In this document: positions 33,678 through 44,183 of the stretch, piece by piece
Numbering within the stretch: position 1 is the stretch's first letter
How the letters are laid out: each line of letters opens with the position of its first letter
Assembly (NCBI GenBank): GCA_019633425.1
Contig: WSUB01000014.1
Coordinates: 248,001-312,000, forward strand
DNA length: 64,000 nt
Source of the DNA: Tulasnella sp. 424
Lineage: Eukaryota > Basidiomycota > Agaricomycetes > Cantharellales > Tulasnellaceae
Reading direction: 5' to 3'
Position numbers and translations under genes: made by a program
The notes under the pieces: generated by a model
What the model was told of the DNA's origin: nothing
The model's input: the letters and a program-made list of their open reading frames with translations, nothing else
Databases searched by the model: none

Positions 33678-33777
33678 CTGAAGCCTTCGTCGACCACCAA
33701 GATTCTGTGAATCTCATCTGCCCTGTGAAGCTTTAACCATTTAAGCTTATAAGACGAACGTCCCTTACTTCATTTCC
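33678..33777. repeat. 100-bp repeat downstream of mannanase 3 (copy B)
   Basis: Partner of 27135-27235. The sequence GTGAAGCTTTAACCATTT and the following ATAAGACGAACGT are shared. Confidence 0.8.
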
Positions 33778-33951
33778 TGGTTGGGTTATGTCTGTTGAAG
33801 TTGCCGATGGAGGTGAGACGAGGCCTTGGAAGAGGAACCCAGATTACATAAGGGCTTGTTATATAATAGACAATACAGAGAAGTAGTTCTGGATCAGTCA
33901 AGTGCATGACTGGGGAAGGGGCCGGGCGGACCGAAGGTCGTGGTTGATCAC

Positions 33952-34211
33952 ATTTCGCCATCACCTTGAAGAACCGTGGGATGCAGATCGTATTTTGCCG
34001 CCAAAGCCGCCTTTGACGAACATGCTCTCTAATAGCGGGACCCGAGCCTGCTTCAGAATTTCCTAAATTCCAACAAATCAATCGAAATCCCTAATATAGG
34101 CGCCAGAAATCCAATCGGGACATCAACCGGTGAGGTTCGGGAAGGCCGTCAATTGGAGTAGCCGGCATTCGCCCGGTCAAGTTCCGACTGGTGTCCCAGT
34201 GCTGAGTCGGA
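33952..34211. repeat. Upstream repeat module before mannanase 4
   Basis: The left part matches unit A of mannanase 3 (30061-30268). The right end carries the unit-B hairpin (TCCGACTGG at 34183, AGTCGGA at 34205), as if one recombination joined A to the end of B. The hairpin ends 454 bp before the ATG. Confidence 0.75.
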
Positions 34212-34578
34212 TCGACTGCCGCCTCTCACCAATCGACGGAAAGAATCGGGTTCAATATGTCCTAAAATGTGTCAAGTACCGGCAACGTTGCCCATGGATT
34301 TTTTGTAATCGAAGGTTCGTTTACATTACGCTTGAACGGGATAAATAAGCAGCTGAAGCCCTGACGTCCATAGGATATAGACTTTCTTCTGGGATAAGTG
34401 ATCCATATTATTTGGAAGAAGCCCCCAAAAGGGAATTTTATGAACTTGAAGAGTGCATATGTTTTGCGGATCATGACGTATGCTTCCTTCACCGAAGTGA
34501 TTCCTTCGAATTCGAAAATATTCAGCAGAGTTCTCATGTCGTTCCCGAAAATCACCCCAGTAACCTATGTGCCGCACA

Positions 34579-34583
34579 TATAA
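34579..34583 (+). promoter_or_regulatory. TATA element of mannanase 4
   Basis: CACATATAACCACAGATCGG aligns with the TATA regions of mannanases 2 and 3, but the core is weaker (TATAA). It is 82 bp before the ATG. Confidence 0.45.
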
Positions 34584-34664
34584 CCACAGATCGGCATGCT
34601 TGGCAAAGGGCGATAAACCTCAGATCCCTCCAAACCCAGAAGCAAGCGCACCTCTCGCTGCAAA

Positions 34665-36928
34665 ATGCTCAAGACCGCCTTTACTGTCGCTGCCCTCGCC
34701 AAATTGGGCCTTGCTGCCGTTCCGTTGTGGGGACAATGTGGGGGCCTGACCTATACGGGCGACACTACGTGCGTTGCAGGTTAGTGTTGTGTGGGTCGTC
34801 AGTCCGAGATGCTGTCCATTTAATGCGTTGCGTAACATTCAGGAGCTACATGCGTCTACCAAAATGGTGAGCCCCCAAAGTAAAACCAAGCTCCGTGATG
34901 TACTCTAACAGTCTACCATTTGGGACAGACTGGTACTGGCAATGCCTGGCGGCTACGTCAACTACTTCGTCGTCCAAGACTTCGACCACTACGTCTAAAT
35001 CCAGCTCCACTACCACCACCACCACTACTGCTAAGACTAGCTCAACCACGACGTGCGCCTCGTGATTTCCCGCTCCTGTTTTTGTAGGTCTAATCAAACC
35101 CTCAATCTGGGTCTACAGGAAGACTTCGTCGACCACCACAACTAGCAGTACTTCTGTCCCATCTTCTTGCGGCGGGTAGGTGCCGGAGGTCAGCTGTTAA
35201 TGAGTATTATTCATGCTAAATAGGTTCCCTCAGCTTCGTTCGTACTTCGGGTCAGAAGTTTACTTTGAACGGAAGCACATACACAGTCGTCGGATCCAAC
35301 GCTTACTGGCTCGCTCAATTCCCCGCGACCCAGGCCGACCTTGATCAAGCGTTTGCTGACATTGCCGCAACGGGGGCCACAACGGTTCGCACCTTGTCCG
35401 TCGATTTCAGCTCCACTTTTTTCTTCGATTGCCTGTCTGATCTCACGAACGTTGTGCAGGGGCTTCAACGATGTGACCAGTCCTAGTGGTACTTACTATC
35501 AAATTTGGTCTGGTTCAACCCCGACTATCAACTACGGCTCTGATGGTCTCGGCAAATTTGATCAAGTCGTTGCGTCAGCCAAAGCGTAAGTACAACCTTG
35601 TGCATTTTACGAGTGTCACGTCCTTACTTTGGTCACAGTCACGGGCTCAGACTTATCATCACGCTCACAAACAACTGGTCTGACTATGGAGGAATGGACG
35701 TCTATGTCAAGCAAATCCTCGGCTCCGCCAACCACGACCTTTTCTACACCGACGCAAGCGTGATCCAAGCCTTCAAGAACTACATCGCAGTCTGGATTAA
35801 CAGGTACAGGAACGAGCCAACTATTTTAGCCTGGTATGTACTACACCAGCTTCGAGGTTCTTCCCTTCTCTTTTAGGTGGGAGCTAAAAGCAGGTGTGAC
35901 GCGTTTCAGGGAACTCGCTAACGAGCCCCGCTGCCGTGGATCAACTGGTGCGACGTTACGACCATCAATCGACACTAGCGGTGAATCTCATACAATATTA
36001 TAGGTACTTGGACTGGAAACTGCACCACTTCAACTATTACGCAGTGGGCGAAGGTGTGTCGTCAAAAGCATCCTACAGTCAACGAGAGTCGGCTGATATG
36101 TCGTCGTAGGATATCAGTGCTTACATCAAAGGCCTTGGTTCCTGTCACCTCGGTGGGTTGGCATGTATCAAGATAGACTGTAGGCAATACTGAAACACCT
36201 AACCCGCCACCCTCCAGTTGGCATTGGGGATGAGGGCATGGGCTTGGCCGGAGACACCAGTTACCCATACACGTAGGCCTTTGATCCGCCTCCCTCAAGG
36301 CTTTACTAAGGAAAGAAAATAACGTGCTTATATAGAACGTCCGAGGGTCTAGACTTTGCCACCAATCTGGCCATATCCACGATCGACTTCGGCACTGCTC
36401 ATTCATACCCAGTCGGATGTACGTACCGTCTCCCATGCCAACCCAATCGACGTTTCAAATTTCTTCTTTCACTCCATTCTGATGTTTTCATTTACGACAG
36501 GGGGTCAGACCAGCGATCCCGTTGGCTGGGGCTCGGCATGGATCACCAACCATGCCACCATCCAGAAACAACTCAACAAGCCAGTTATTTTAGAAGAATA
36601 CGGTGTTCCTTCGAACCAATACTCCACCTATGAGACTTGGCTCAGCACCGTCATTAGCTCTGGCTTGACCGGTGATCTCATCTGGTAAGTCTTAGAGACT
36701 GCATGACGCCTAGACGGGATTCAGAAGGATACTCCTCATCCAGGCAAGCCGGCTCAACGCTCTCGAACGGCCAGACATGGAACGATGGATTCGCTATCTA
36801 CCCTACGTGAGTGTATCTCCGAGCTTTAGAAGCTTCGAACAGGTTGGTGACAACATGACCCCTATCTCAGTGACCCAACATACCAACTTTTGACTCAGCA
36901 TTCTGCTGCTATCAAAGCTCGCGGTTAA
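34665..36928 (+). CDS. GH5_7 endo-mannanase with CBM1 (paralog 4), Trp to Leu change at a conserved barrel motif
   Basis: Same architecture as paralogs 2 and 3: signal peptide (MLKTAFTVAALAKLGLA), CBM1 (WGQCGGLTYTGDTTC, ATCVYQNDWYWQC), Thr/Ser linker, GH5 barrel. Both catalytic Glu are present (ELANEPRCRG, VILEEYGVPSNQY). At the end of the exon coding ATTVRT the sisters split a Trp codon (TG|G). Here the exon ends ACCTT before the donor GTCCGT, so the joined codon is TTG and the motif becomes RTLGFND. Other differences: LIITLTNNWSDYGG, GIGDEGMGLAGDTSYPY, AHSYPVGW in place of AHLYP. The catalytic architecture is retained, but several substrate-cleft positions have drifted, so activity may be altered. 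Exon edges follow the sisters. Confidence 0.88.
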
Positions 36929-37779
36929 TTTGCAACGCTTGCATGACACCAGCTTGGTGGCCTACTGCACTATCGGAGTTTCCGCGAAGATTTCGAAGTG
37001 CTCCGATCACCCATTCCCACTGGAACTAATATTATGCATTCGTGACCGAATAATGGAACGGGAATCTTGTGCTCGCTGAACTTGATTTTACCGCGCGGGC
37101 TACGGGTTTTTTGGTCGACAACCAACCCCGCAATTTTTCTGAGGGTCCGAACCTGGCGGACGGAGTTTCTACGTGACCCACCCACTATAGTGCATATACG
37201 AGTCAGATAGCTGGTTCGGAAAGGACATGTCTGTATGTTCGTGGCTGAGACAACCTACTCCGGAGTCGCTCCCCCCCCCCCCCCAACGACATAATACTTG
37301 GGCTGGCATGTAGTTTAGCTCGTTCCTACAGTCTCTTTCGGTCATTCCGCGCATTCCTAGCCATTTGACTTATCCGAGTCAGGTTTGAGTCTACTCCCGT
37401 GGTTCATATGGGTATCAGTTGACCCATCCATATTTCCTTTCGGAGCAAACAGCGGACATCTTTGTCGGTTCCCACAACACGTTGCTGTGTCGTCCACCCT
37501 CCTACTCTCGTTGCGAAGACCAGGCACTTAGTTTCCCCTTTAAGAGAACAGATGTTCCCTTCATATAGACTTTTTTCCTTGGCCTTCCCGGCTGTGCGCC
37601 GCCGTGGCCACCCGATCGGAAGGTCGCTCGAGCCCCACTCCGCTTACTTCGTGCCCACGGAGCTTCGACGGCACCCGAAGGCATCTCGGAGGACCTATTT
37701 TAGGATCAATCAGCGCCGCCGCTTGATTCAACTCGTCCAACCGGATGTTTCCCCGACAAGGGCCGGTCCAATGTGAAGT

Positions 37780-37835
37780 TCTGAATCCGGTATTCGTCCG
37801 GCCAGCTTCCGACTGGTGGGCCGTTGGACTCGGCA
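37780..37835. repeat. Degenerate trace of the upstream module before mannanase 5
   Basis: CGGTATTCGTCCGGCCAG and TTCCGACTGG align with the module ends before paralogs 2-4. The right hairpin arm is decayed. Distance to the ATG at 38332 is about 500 bp. Confidence 0.45.
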
Positions 37836-38263
37836 CCAAGAGTCCGCTTCTAACTGTCAACGGCGAGAAGATGAGACCTTGGACTGCGGAGACGTCACGA
37901 TGTTGTGTCGCTCGCGTTCTCGTTGCTTACTTTGGGAGTGGCAAGTCGACCACTCGGATGAGCACTGACTAGCAGCTGTGTTCCGAGACGAGCGATCAGA
38001 ACAACAGGACGATTCGACAGCTTGTTTACTACAGGGTATGCAGCTCTCGAGGCGCTCTTTTACTGCGAGGCACTTTGGTCTTTGGGTTCGGAACGAATGG
38101 GCAACAAAGCGTGTAACCTGGCCCAACAATTTCCACCTTTGTTACGGCGGTAAGTTTAGATGATGCGAACAGCGCCTCTACGCCGAGGTGATTCCCCGCC
38201 ATACAGGTACCTCTGGACAGAAATTATATTTCCTTTCCGATAAACATCCTCAGCATTGGAGGT

Positions 38264-38270
38264 TATATAA
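38264..38270 (+). promoter_or_regulatory. TATA box of mannanase 5
   Basis: TATATAA, 62 bp before the start codon. Confidence 0.5.
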
Positions 38271-38331
38271 GTTCAGTGCTATTGCAGCTGGGGCTTGACC
38301 AACCAGCCACTTCTGCAGGACCCACCTCATC

Positions 38332-40544
38332 ATGATCAAAAAAGCCATCACCATCGCAGCCCTCGCTAAGCTCGCATTTGCCACCGTCCCCTTGTATGGA
38401 CAGTGCGGCGGACTGAGCTATACTGGTGATACCACTTGTGTTGCAGGTTAGTCAAGGACTCTCGTAGTCGGAGGGATCCTTCGTTGACATTTCTCTGCCG
38501 CATCTAGGAGCAACATGCGTCTACCAAAATGGTGAGTAAAAGGCTTTACTCTCCCTGAAGCTGATCTCAACCTGGTATTCCAGACTGGTACTACCAGTGC
38601 CTTGCATCTTCCGCGAGTACCACTTCGACCACTACGTCAAAGGCTTCGACTACAACCACGAAGTCGAGCACGACGACCACGTCGTCGTCCAAGTCTACTA
38701 CGACTACCACCACTTCGTCGTCCAAGTCTACTACGACTAGCAGCACTACCACCACGTAGGTCTCTACCCAGACTAGTTCACGACTCTCGTTAACAGGCTC
38801 CATTCGGTTCTATCACAGAAAACCCTCGTCGAGCACAACCAAGACTTCGACGACCACTACGACCAGCAGCACATCTACCCCCTCTTCCTGCAGCGGGTAA
38901 GACGTTCTCCTAGTTTGATCTCGAAGTATCCTACTCAAAGTCTGCTCTCCAGCTTCGTCGGTACTTCCGGTCAAAAGTTCACCCTCAGCGGATCCACCTA
39001 TACCGTGGTCGGATCCAACGCCTACTGGCTAGCTCAATTCCCCGCCACTCAGGCCGACCTAGACCAGGCATTCGCCGACATTGCTGCAACTGGTGCCACC
39101 ACCGTCCGAACTTGGTGAGCCACCCGGTCCAGACCGTCCTCTACATTTCTGACATGCACTTATTACAACCAGGGGCTTCAACGATGTGACGAGCGCAAGC
39201 GGAACCTACTACCAGATCTGGAATGGTTCTACTCCAACCATCAACTACGGATCCGACGGTCTGGCTAAGTTCGATTCGGTTGTCGCTTCGGCCAAATCGT
39301 ATGTGTTTTCTCTGCCCTGCCTGCATGGAAGATGTCATGCTCATTGAAATTCTAGTCACGGCCTTAAGCTCATTGTTGCTTTGACGAACAACTGGTCTGA
39401 CTATGGAGGCATGGACGTCTATGTCAAGCAAATCCTCGGCTCGGGCAATCACGATTTGTTCTACACTGATGCGAGCGTTATCCAAGCGTTCAAGAACTAT
39501 ATCGCCGTCTGGGTTGCCAGGTACAAGAACGAACCGACTATCCTAGCTTGGTGCGTACTACTCTTCGAAGGCTCAGATTATACGATTCAACTTACATTTG
39601 ATACGCTTTAGGGAGCTGGCAAACGAGCCCCGCTGCGGAGGAAGTACCGGTGAGTGCTTGGTTACGTAACCAGAGAAGAAGCGTGAAACATTCTGATAGG
39701 ATATTTGGCTCATAGGTGTCACGACTGGAACCTGCACTAGCGCCACCATCACTTCATGGGTACAGAATATCAGTGCTTACATTAAGAGCATCGACTCCTG
39801 CCACCTCGGTATGTCCCTGCCATTTCGCTTGACGCGGCCAGGCGTTTGCTCACGTCGCGTCGCACCACAGTCAGCATCGGCGATGAGGGCTTTGGATTAA
39901 CCGGCGACGGTAGCTACCCATACACGTAAGTGTCTTTCTGCAACATGGTAATTCTTATCATGCTAATACAGACAACCCCATCAGCTACGGCATTGGCCCC
40001 GACTTCCCGACCAATCTCGCCATCTCCACCGTCGATTTTGGCACGGCTCACTTATACCCTGAATCATGTAAGCGGTCCCGTCTATACTATCTCATGCTAA
40101 GCTAATGGCATTTATTTCCTCCCAGGGGGTCAGACTAGCGACCCCGTTGGATGGGGCTCTGCATGGATCACCAACCACGTCACGGTCCAGAAGTCAGTCA
40201 ACAAGCCCGTCATTTTGGAAGAATACGGTGTTCCATCCGACCAGTACGATACTTATACGACCTGGCTCAACACTGTTGTCACTTCTGGGATGTCTGGCGA
40301 TCTCATCTGGTAAGCGATATAACCCTGAAGCCGAGACGGCAACTCTTTCTAACCGGGATGCACCACGCTCAGGCAAGCTGGTTCTACGCTATCCAACGGT
40401 CAAAGCTGGAACGACGGTTACGCGATCTTCCCCACGTAAGTCTTGCTTAGGGGAGCCAGATAGTTGAACTAATCCTCCGTTTGTAGCGACCCGACCTACA
40501 CGCTTTTGACCCAACACGCCGCAGCTCTCAAGGCTCGTGGCTAG
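38332..40544 (+). CDS. Secreted endo-beta-1,4-mannanase, GH5_7 with CBM1 (paralog 5)
   Basis: Same structure as paralogs 2-4: signal peptide (MIKKAITIAALAKLAFA), CBM1 (YGQCGGLSYTGDTTC, ATCVYQNDWYYQC), the longest Thr/Ser/Lys linker of the group, and the GH5 barrel (TVRTWGFNDVTS, LTNNWSDYGGMDVYVKQIL, ELANEPRCGG, DEGFGLTGDGSYPY, AHLYPESW, VILEEYGVPSDQY, DLIWQAGS). Both catalytic Glu are present. It is the most divergent of the four close paralogs: FVGTSGQKF instead of FVRTSGQKF, and GIGPDFPTNL where sisters have EGLDFATNL. It ends AALKARG followed by TAG, where sisters use TAA. The linker part (about 38610-38750) is a repeat of codons for Thr and Ser and reads well in the opposite strand too, which explains a false frame there. 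Confidence 0.92.
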
Positions 40545-41035
40545 ACTCTCTCACTCTATTGATGCATGTCTCGGTTTATTTGCTATGCGATATGGGATGC
40601 TACGTTAAGAAGATTCCGTGTTCTGTGGGCATCGAGCGTGATTCCGCGGGACGCAGTTCTGGTTTGCCTCCACTGTGCGCTTTTCTAGTAATCTCAAAGG
40701 TCAAGATTAGTCTCGGGATTGGGTGAAAGACCCCGTTACTTGGTAGAACCGACAGATATAATTGTCCGTCGAGCCTTGACATCTCCAACCTCGGAGGCTA
40801 TACGTGTGTCCGGATATCTGCAGCAGCGCAACCCTGTGCGGGCGGTCCACAGCGTGTAACATCAAAGTCGACATATCGCGATCTTGTTTTTTGTAGCTGT
40901 GGTGGTCACGCAAGACATATAAGACATCTAATATTGGCCGAACGTAAAGCACAAACTTGATGTAAGCGACGTTGTTAAGGGGTCCCCGTGATGAAGTGCT
41001 AGACCAAGAGCACCGCAATATCATATCAAATGTAT
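40545..41035. other. Spacer between mannanase 5 and COG3
   Basis: About 490 bp between convergent genes. No supported gene. Confidence 0.4.
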
Positions 41036-44000
41036 TCACAAAGACCGAAGGAATTCCTCCAAGGCGTTTCTTGACAGCAGAACTCCTTCCACGCTCTGCC
41101 CCCCTTTCGAAGTTGAGACTCTAATTCGGAACGTCTCATACGCTTCTACCACTTTGTCATGCATGGGCGGTAGAAGCACGCTGACAGTTCTTTCATCGTC
41201 ATCCAAGTAAAGCCGAAGCTTTTCGGTCCATTCCGGAATGGTCTTCTTGCATCCCTCAATAAATTCCGAATGGGCCTTGGAAGTCGAGGCTGCCGTTGGG
41301 TCAACAGCGGAGCTCAGGAAGCTTTGAATCGGCGCCGTGGCGGTCTGAACACATTGAGAGATCGCTTCTTCACAAACCCGCTTCAGTGCAGCGTCGAGTT
41401 CCTTTTAGGAAAGCAGGCTTAGCTCTTTGGCTTTGCTCGAAGGATAGAGAGAGCTTACCAGTCGTGCATCGGTGATGCTTTCAACGACCTTGGGGAAGCG
41501 AAGATTCGTCAGGCCCTGTCCTAGAAGGGCATTTGGATGGAATATGATCGAGTTAAGAGTGTCTGGGAATGGGCGCATGGGTGAGTAATCAAGGTGCTTC
41601 AGATGGCCGAGATATCCCAACCTGCCATTCCGCTGAAATCCATTCCGCGTTCCTTCTGAGCATCAAGACCAACAGCAGTAGCCATCTCCTTCAGTATTAA
41701 TAGGTGACGGATCAAGAATAATTGCCCGTCAGGAGAGTTTGGCTGTAGAGCCGTTGCAGACTTTGACTTTGCGGAGATGAGGTCGGATGCTGACATAAGA
41801 GACTCTCGGCACAGTGAGATGGCCTCATAAGCAATATCTTCGAAAATCGCGGGCTAAGAACGAATGGTGCTCAGCGATTTCGCCGAAATGAGGCAGACTA
41901 ATAGCACAAACCTTGACGTAATCATGCAATTGCGACAGAACCCAATGTGTTTTCTTCACCGTAGGATACCAAGTTGACTGTCGCGACAACGAGGTCATCC
42001 GTGATAACGGATTCTCGGAAGGGCTGGGAGGGATAGATGCCGCTTCGGAGCCGGTTTTTCGAAAGTCTGATGGTCGTTTTCTCAGTATTTTCTCCAGTCG
42101 GATGAAACGGGAAACGGCTCACCTATCAGGTGTTGCGGATAATCGAGATCGCCTTCCTTGGCCACGTAATAGCGAATCTCGCTTTGGATCACTGCTTGAG
42201 CCTTGAAGACGAGACGCGTCTGCGCATCTTGCAGAACCATTTCCAACAAGTTCCCGATATGGAGGTGCTTCAGCTGTTGATGCTTTTGAGCGCGAATGTT
42301 CCGTGCTAGGTCCGACCTAAGGCCGGGATCAGAATGCGCCGACTTCAGGTCCCGCAAGGATGGCGATAATGGGCTTTGGAAGATGTCCTGGGGCCGGAGA
42401 CGATCTTCATCCGGTTGAGTCGAAGGCTCGAATTCATCGTAATCGCCGGATAGGTCGAGGACCATAAGAGCTTGAATGACTGTGCAGACTTGGCATAATA
42501 CTGCGAGTTTTGGCTCGTGAAGAATGCGAGGCCGAAGGTCATCATAGAGATAATCGCACAGACCCTCAAGGAAGCGGCTAGAAACCTGGGTTAGTTGGTG
42601 CAGTGCAGGACCCAGAATCACAGCACACACTAGAGTTTGTCTTCCCCAGAGTCAAAGAAGTGCCGGTATAGATTAAACTCGTCTGAGCAGAGCTGTTTGA
42701 GGTAGCTGCACCCAGCGCGGGCCTTGGATCAAGGGAGTCAGCCCCATTCTCTCTTGGCGATGCTCTGTATTGCACCCACTAGTCCTACTAAATCGATAGT
42801 CGGACCCGCGCCCTTTCCTATTCCTTGGACTTCAGATCCACGAATGATTCGCTGAATCTCTTCTATCAGTCGACTCGTAATTAGTTGCTTCCTTGATGAA
42901 AAGTAAGCGGCGTGGCATTCGTTCAGAAGAGCTGACAAGTCGTCAGGGCGTCGAACAGCCCGGGCTTCCAATTCGGTGATCAAGGGTCGAAGCGCTTTGG
43001 CCGCGGATTGGAATTTGGGGTACAAGAGGAGAGTTTGAGTGGCTGACGATACTTCCTGAGTTACGTCAGCGGGGGGGATTATTTTAGCGTTGGATGGTCT
43101 CACCGATGAAGTCAGCCGCCTATGGATCTCGGAGGCAAGTGCTTTTAAGGAGTTGACGCAATGGATTTTAATGAGTGTCATAGCTCGAGTGAGGCAATGC
43201 TGGTAGCGCATCAAATAGAGCTGAGACTCTTTGAAATCTCGCTTTCAAGGGGAACTCCTTCAGCGCCCTTGCATTCCGTGCTGCGGGCCTGGAACGACTT
43301 ACGTGGGATTCGAGGTATTCGATGCAAACATCAACACGTTCCACCATGAAGAGGAAGTCTTCCTGAAGAACCAGCCCATCTCCGGGGTGGTTTAACATTC
43401 GAGTTGCGTATTCCAGCTCTTGGAAGTATTCGAGCCGCTCCTCGATTTCATCGGTCACTCGAATTAGCCTATCCTGAACTCAGGGCAACCTTTCAGCAGC
43501 CGTTCTCTGAGTGGGCGTAGAAAACCACGCACCCGTTCTTCAAGCATCCTCTCACAAGCGCCCTGCAAGCTTTGGCCGCCTTCTTCCACGCCGGTCCAAT
43601 CCTGCATCATCCGCGAGACATCTTCGTCAACCTCGTTCGCCTGGTCAATAAGCGTGTCGCAGGTGTTCAGGTAGCCAGACAGTGTGTTAAGGTGAGCTCG
43701 GAAGTGCGCCTCTTGAGAGTGAGAGATAGATTTATCTATCAAGGCGAACCAGTCATGAAAGTCTTGCGGGGTCGCTATCGGATGAGCTGGGTGCAGAGGA
43801 TGTTGCGGTCGGGATGAGGGCGTCTCCCCTGTCGGAGATGCCGTGTTCCTGGTCACAGGGGTTGAAGGTCGAGATATAGACTCTACTGCATCTGCGAACT
43901 GATGGAACTGTAGTGGATACGCGGAAAAGCGCGTTGAAGGGTAGCGCTTACCTTGGCAGGCAGCCTTCGGGCCTCACAAGCAGCTTTTATATCTCGAACA

Positions 44001-44107
44001 CTGCCGAGTTCGACATCAGTTAGAGGAGCTTTGGCCTCCCATTCCTCAATAGTCAGTTGAGGTTTTACTGGAGGCAGCTGGATTGGATGGGGCTGCTGAC
44101 GGCGCAT
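41036..44107 (-). CDS. COG3: Conserved oligomeric Golgi complex subunit 3 (COG3/Sec34)
   Basis: A subunit of the COG tethering complex for retrograde traffic within the Golgi. The start at 44107 gives MRRQQPHPIQLPPVKPQLTI, EEWEAKAPLTD; exon 1 ends LPAK at 43952 and exon 2 begins FADAVESISRPSTPV. The Sec34 domain follows: DFHDWFALIDKSI, HLNTLSGYLNTCDTLIDQAN, then TDEIEERLEYFQELE, LVLQEDFLFMVERVDVCIEY, LTRAMTLIKIHCVNSLKAL. Downstream exons include FLEGLCDYLYDDLRPRILHE, IHIGNLLEMV-like HLHIGNLLEMVLQDAQTRLV, LFLIRHLLILKE, and the end LEEFLRSL. Order and motifs fit COG3 throughout. Many short introns occur; the joins between about 42720 and 41600 were not all fixed to the base. The length is near the family norm for fungi. 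Confidence 0.9.
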
Positions 44108-44183
44108 TAGGCTGGAGGGAATTCCAACAAGAACTGAGCAAACTCGAACAACCACCCTCCGATCACCGCTCAGGAGCAACCAT
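44108..44183. promoter_or_regulatory. Very short divergent promoter between COG3 and ATG3
   Basis: Only 76 bp separate the two inferred start codons, so transcript starts or promoters must overlap coding sequence or be shared. No TATA box is evident. Confidence 0.55.

Larger units (their letters stand above)
36929..38331. other. Spacer between mannanases 4 and 5
   Basis: 1.4 kb without a supported gene. It holds a run of 14 C (37271-37284), a degenerate trace of the upstream module (37780-37835, with CGGTATTCGTCCGGCCAG then TTCCGACTGGTGG) and a TATATAA at 38264-38270, 62 bp before the next ATG. Confidence 0.5.

Noticed and set aside
34846..35097. Val/Glu-rich minus-strand frames (also 38591-38803 and 1196-1393)
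   Set aside because: They are antisense readings of Thr/Ser linkers in secreted hydrolases.
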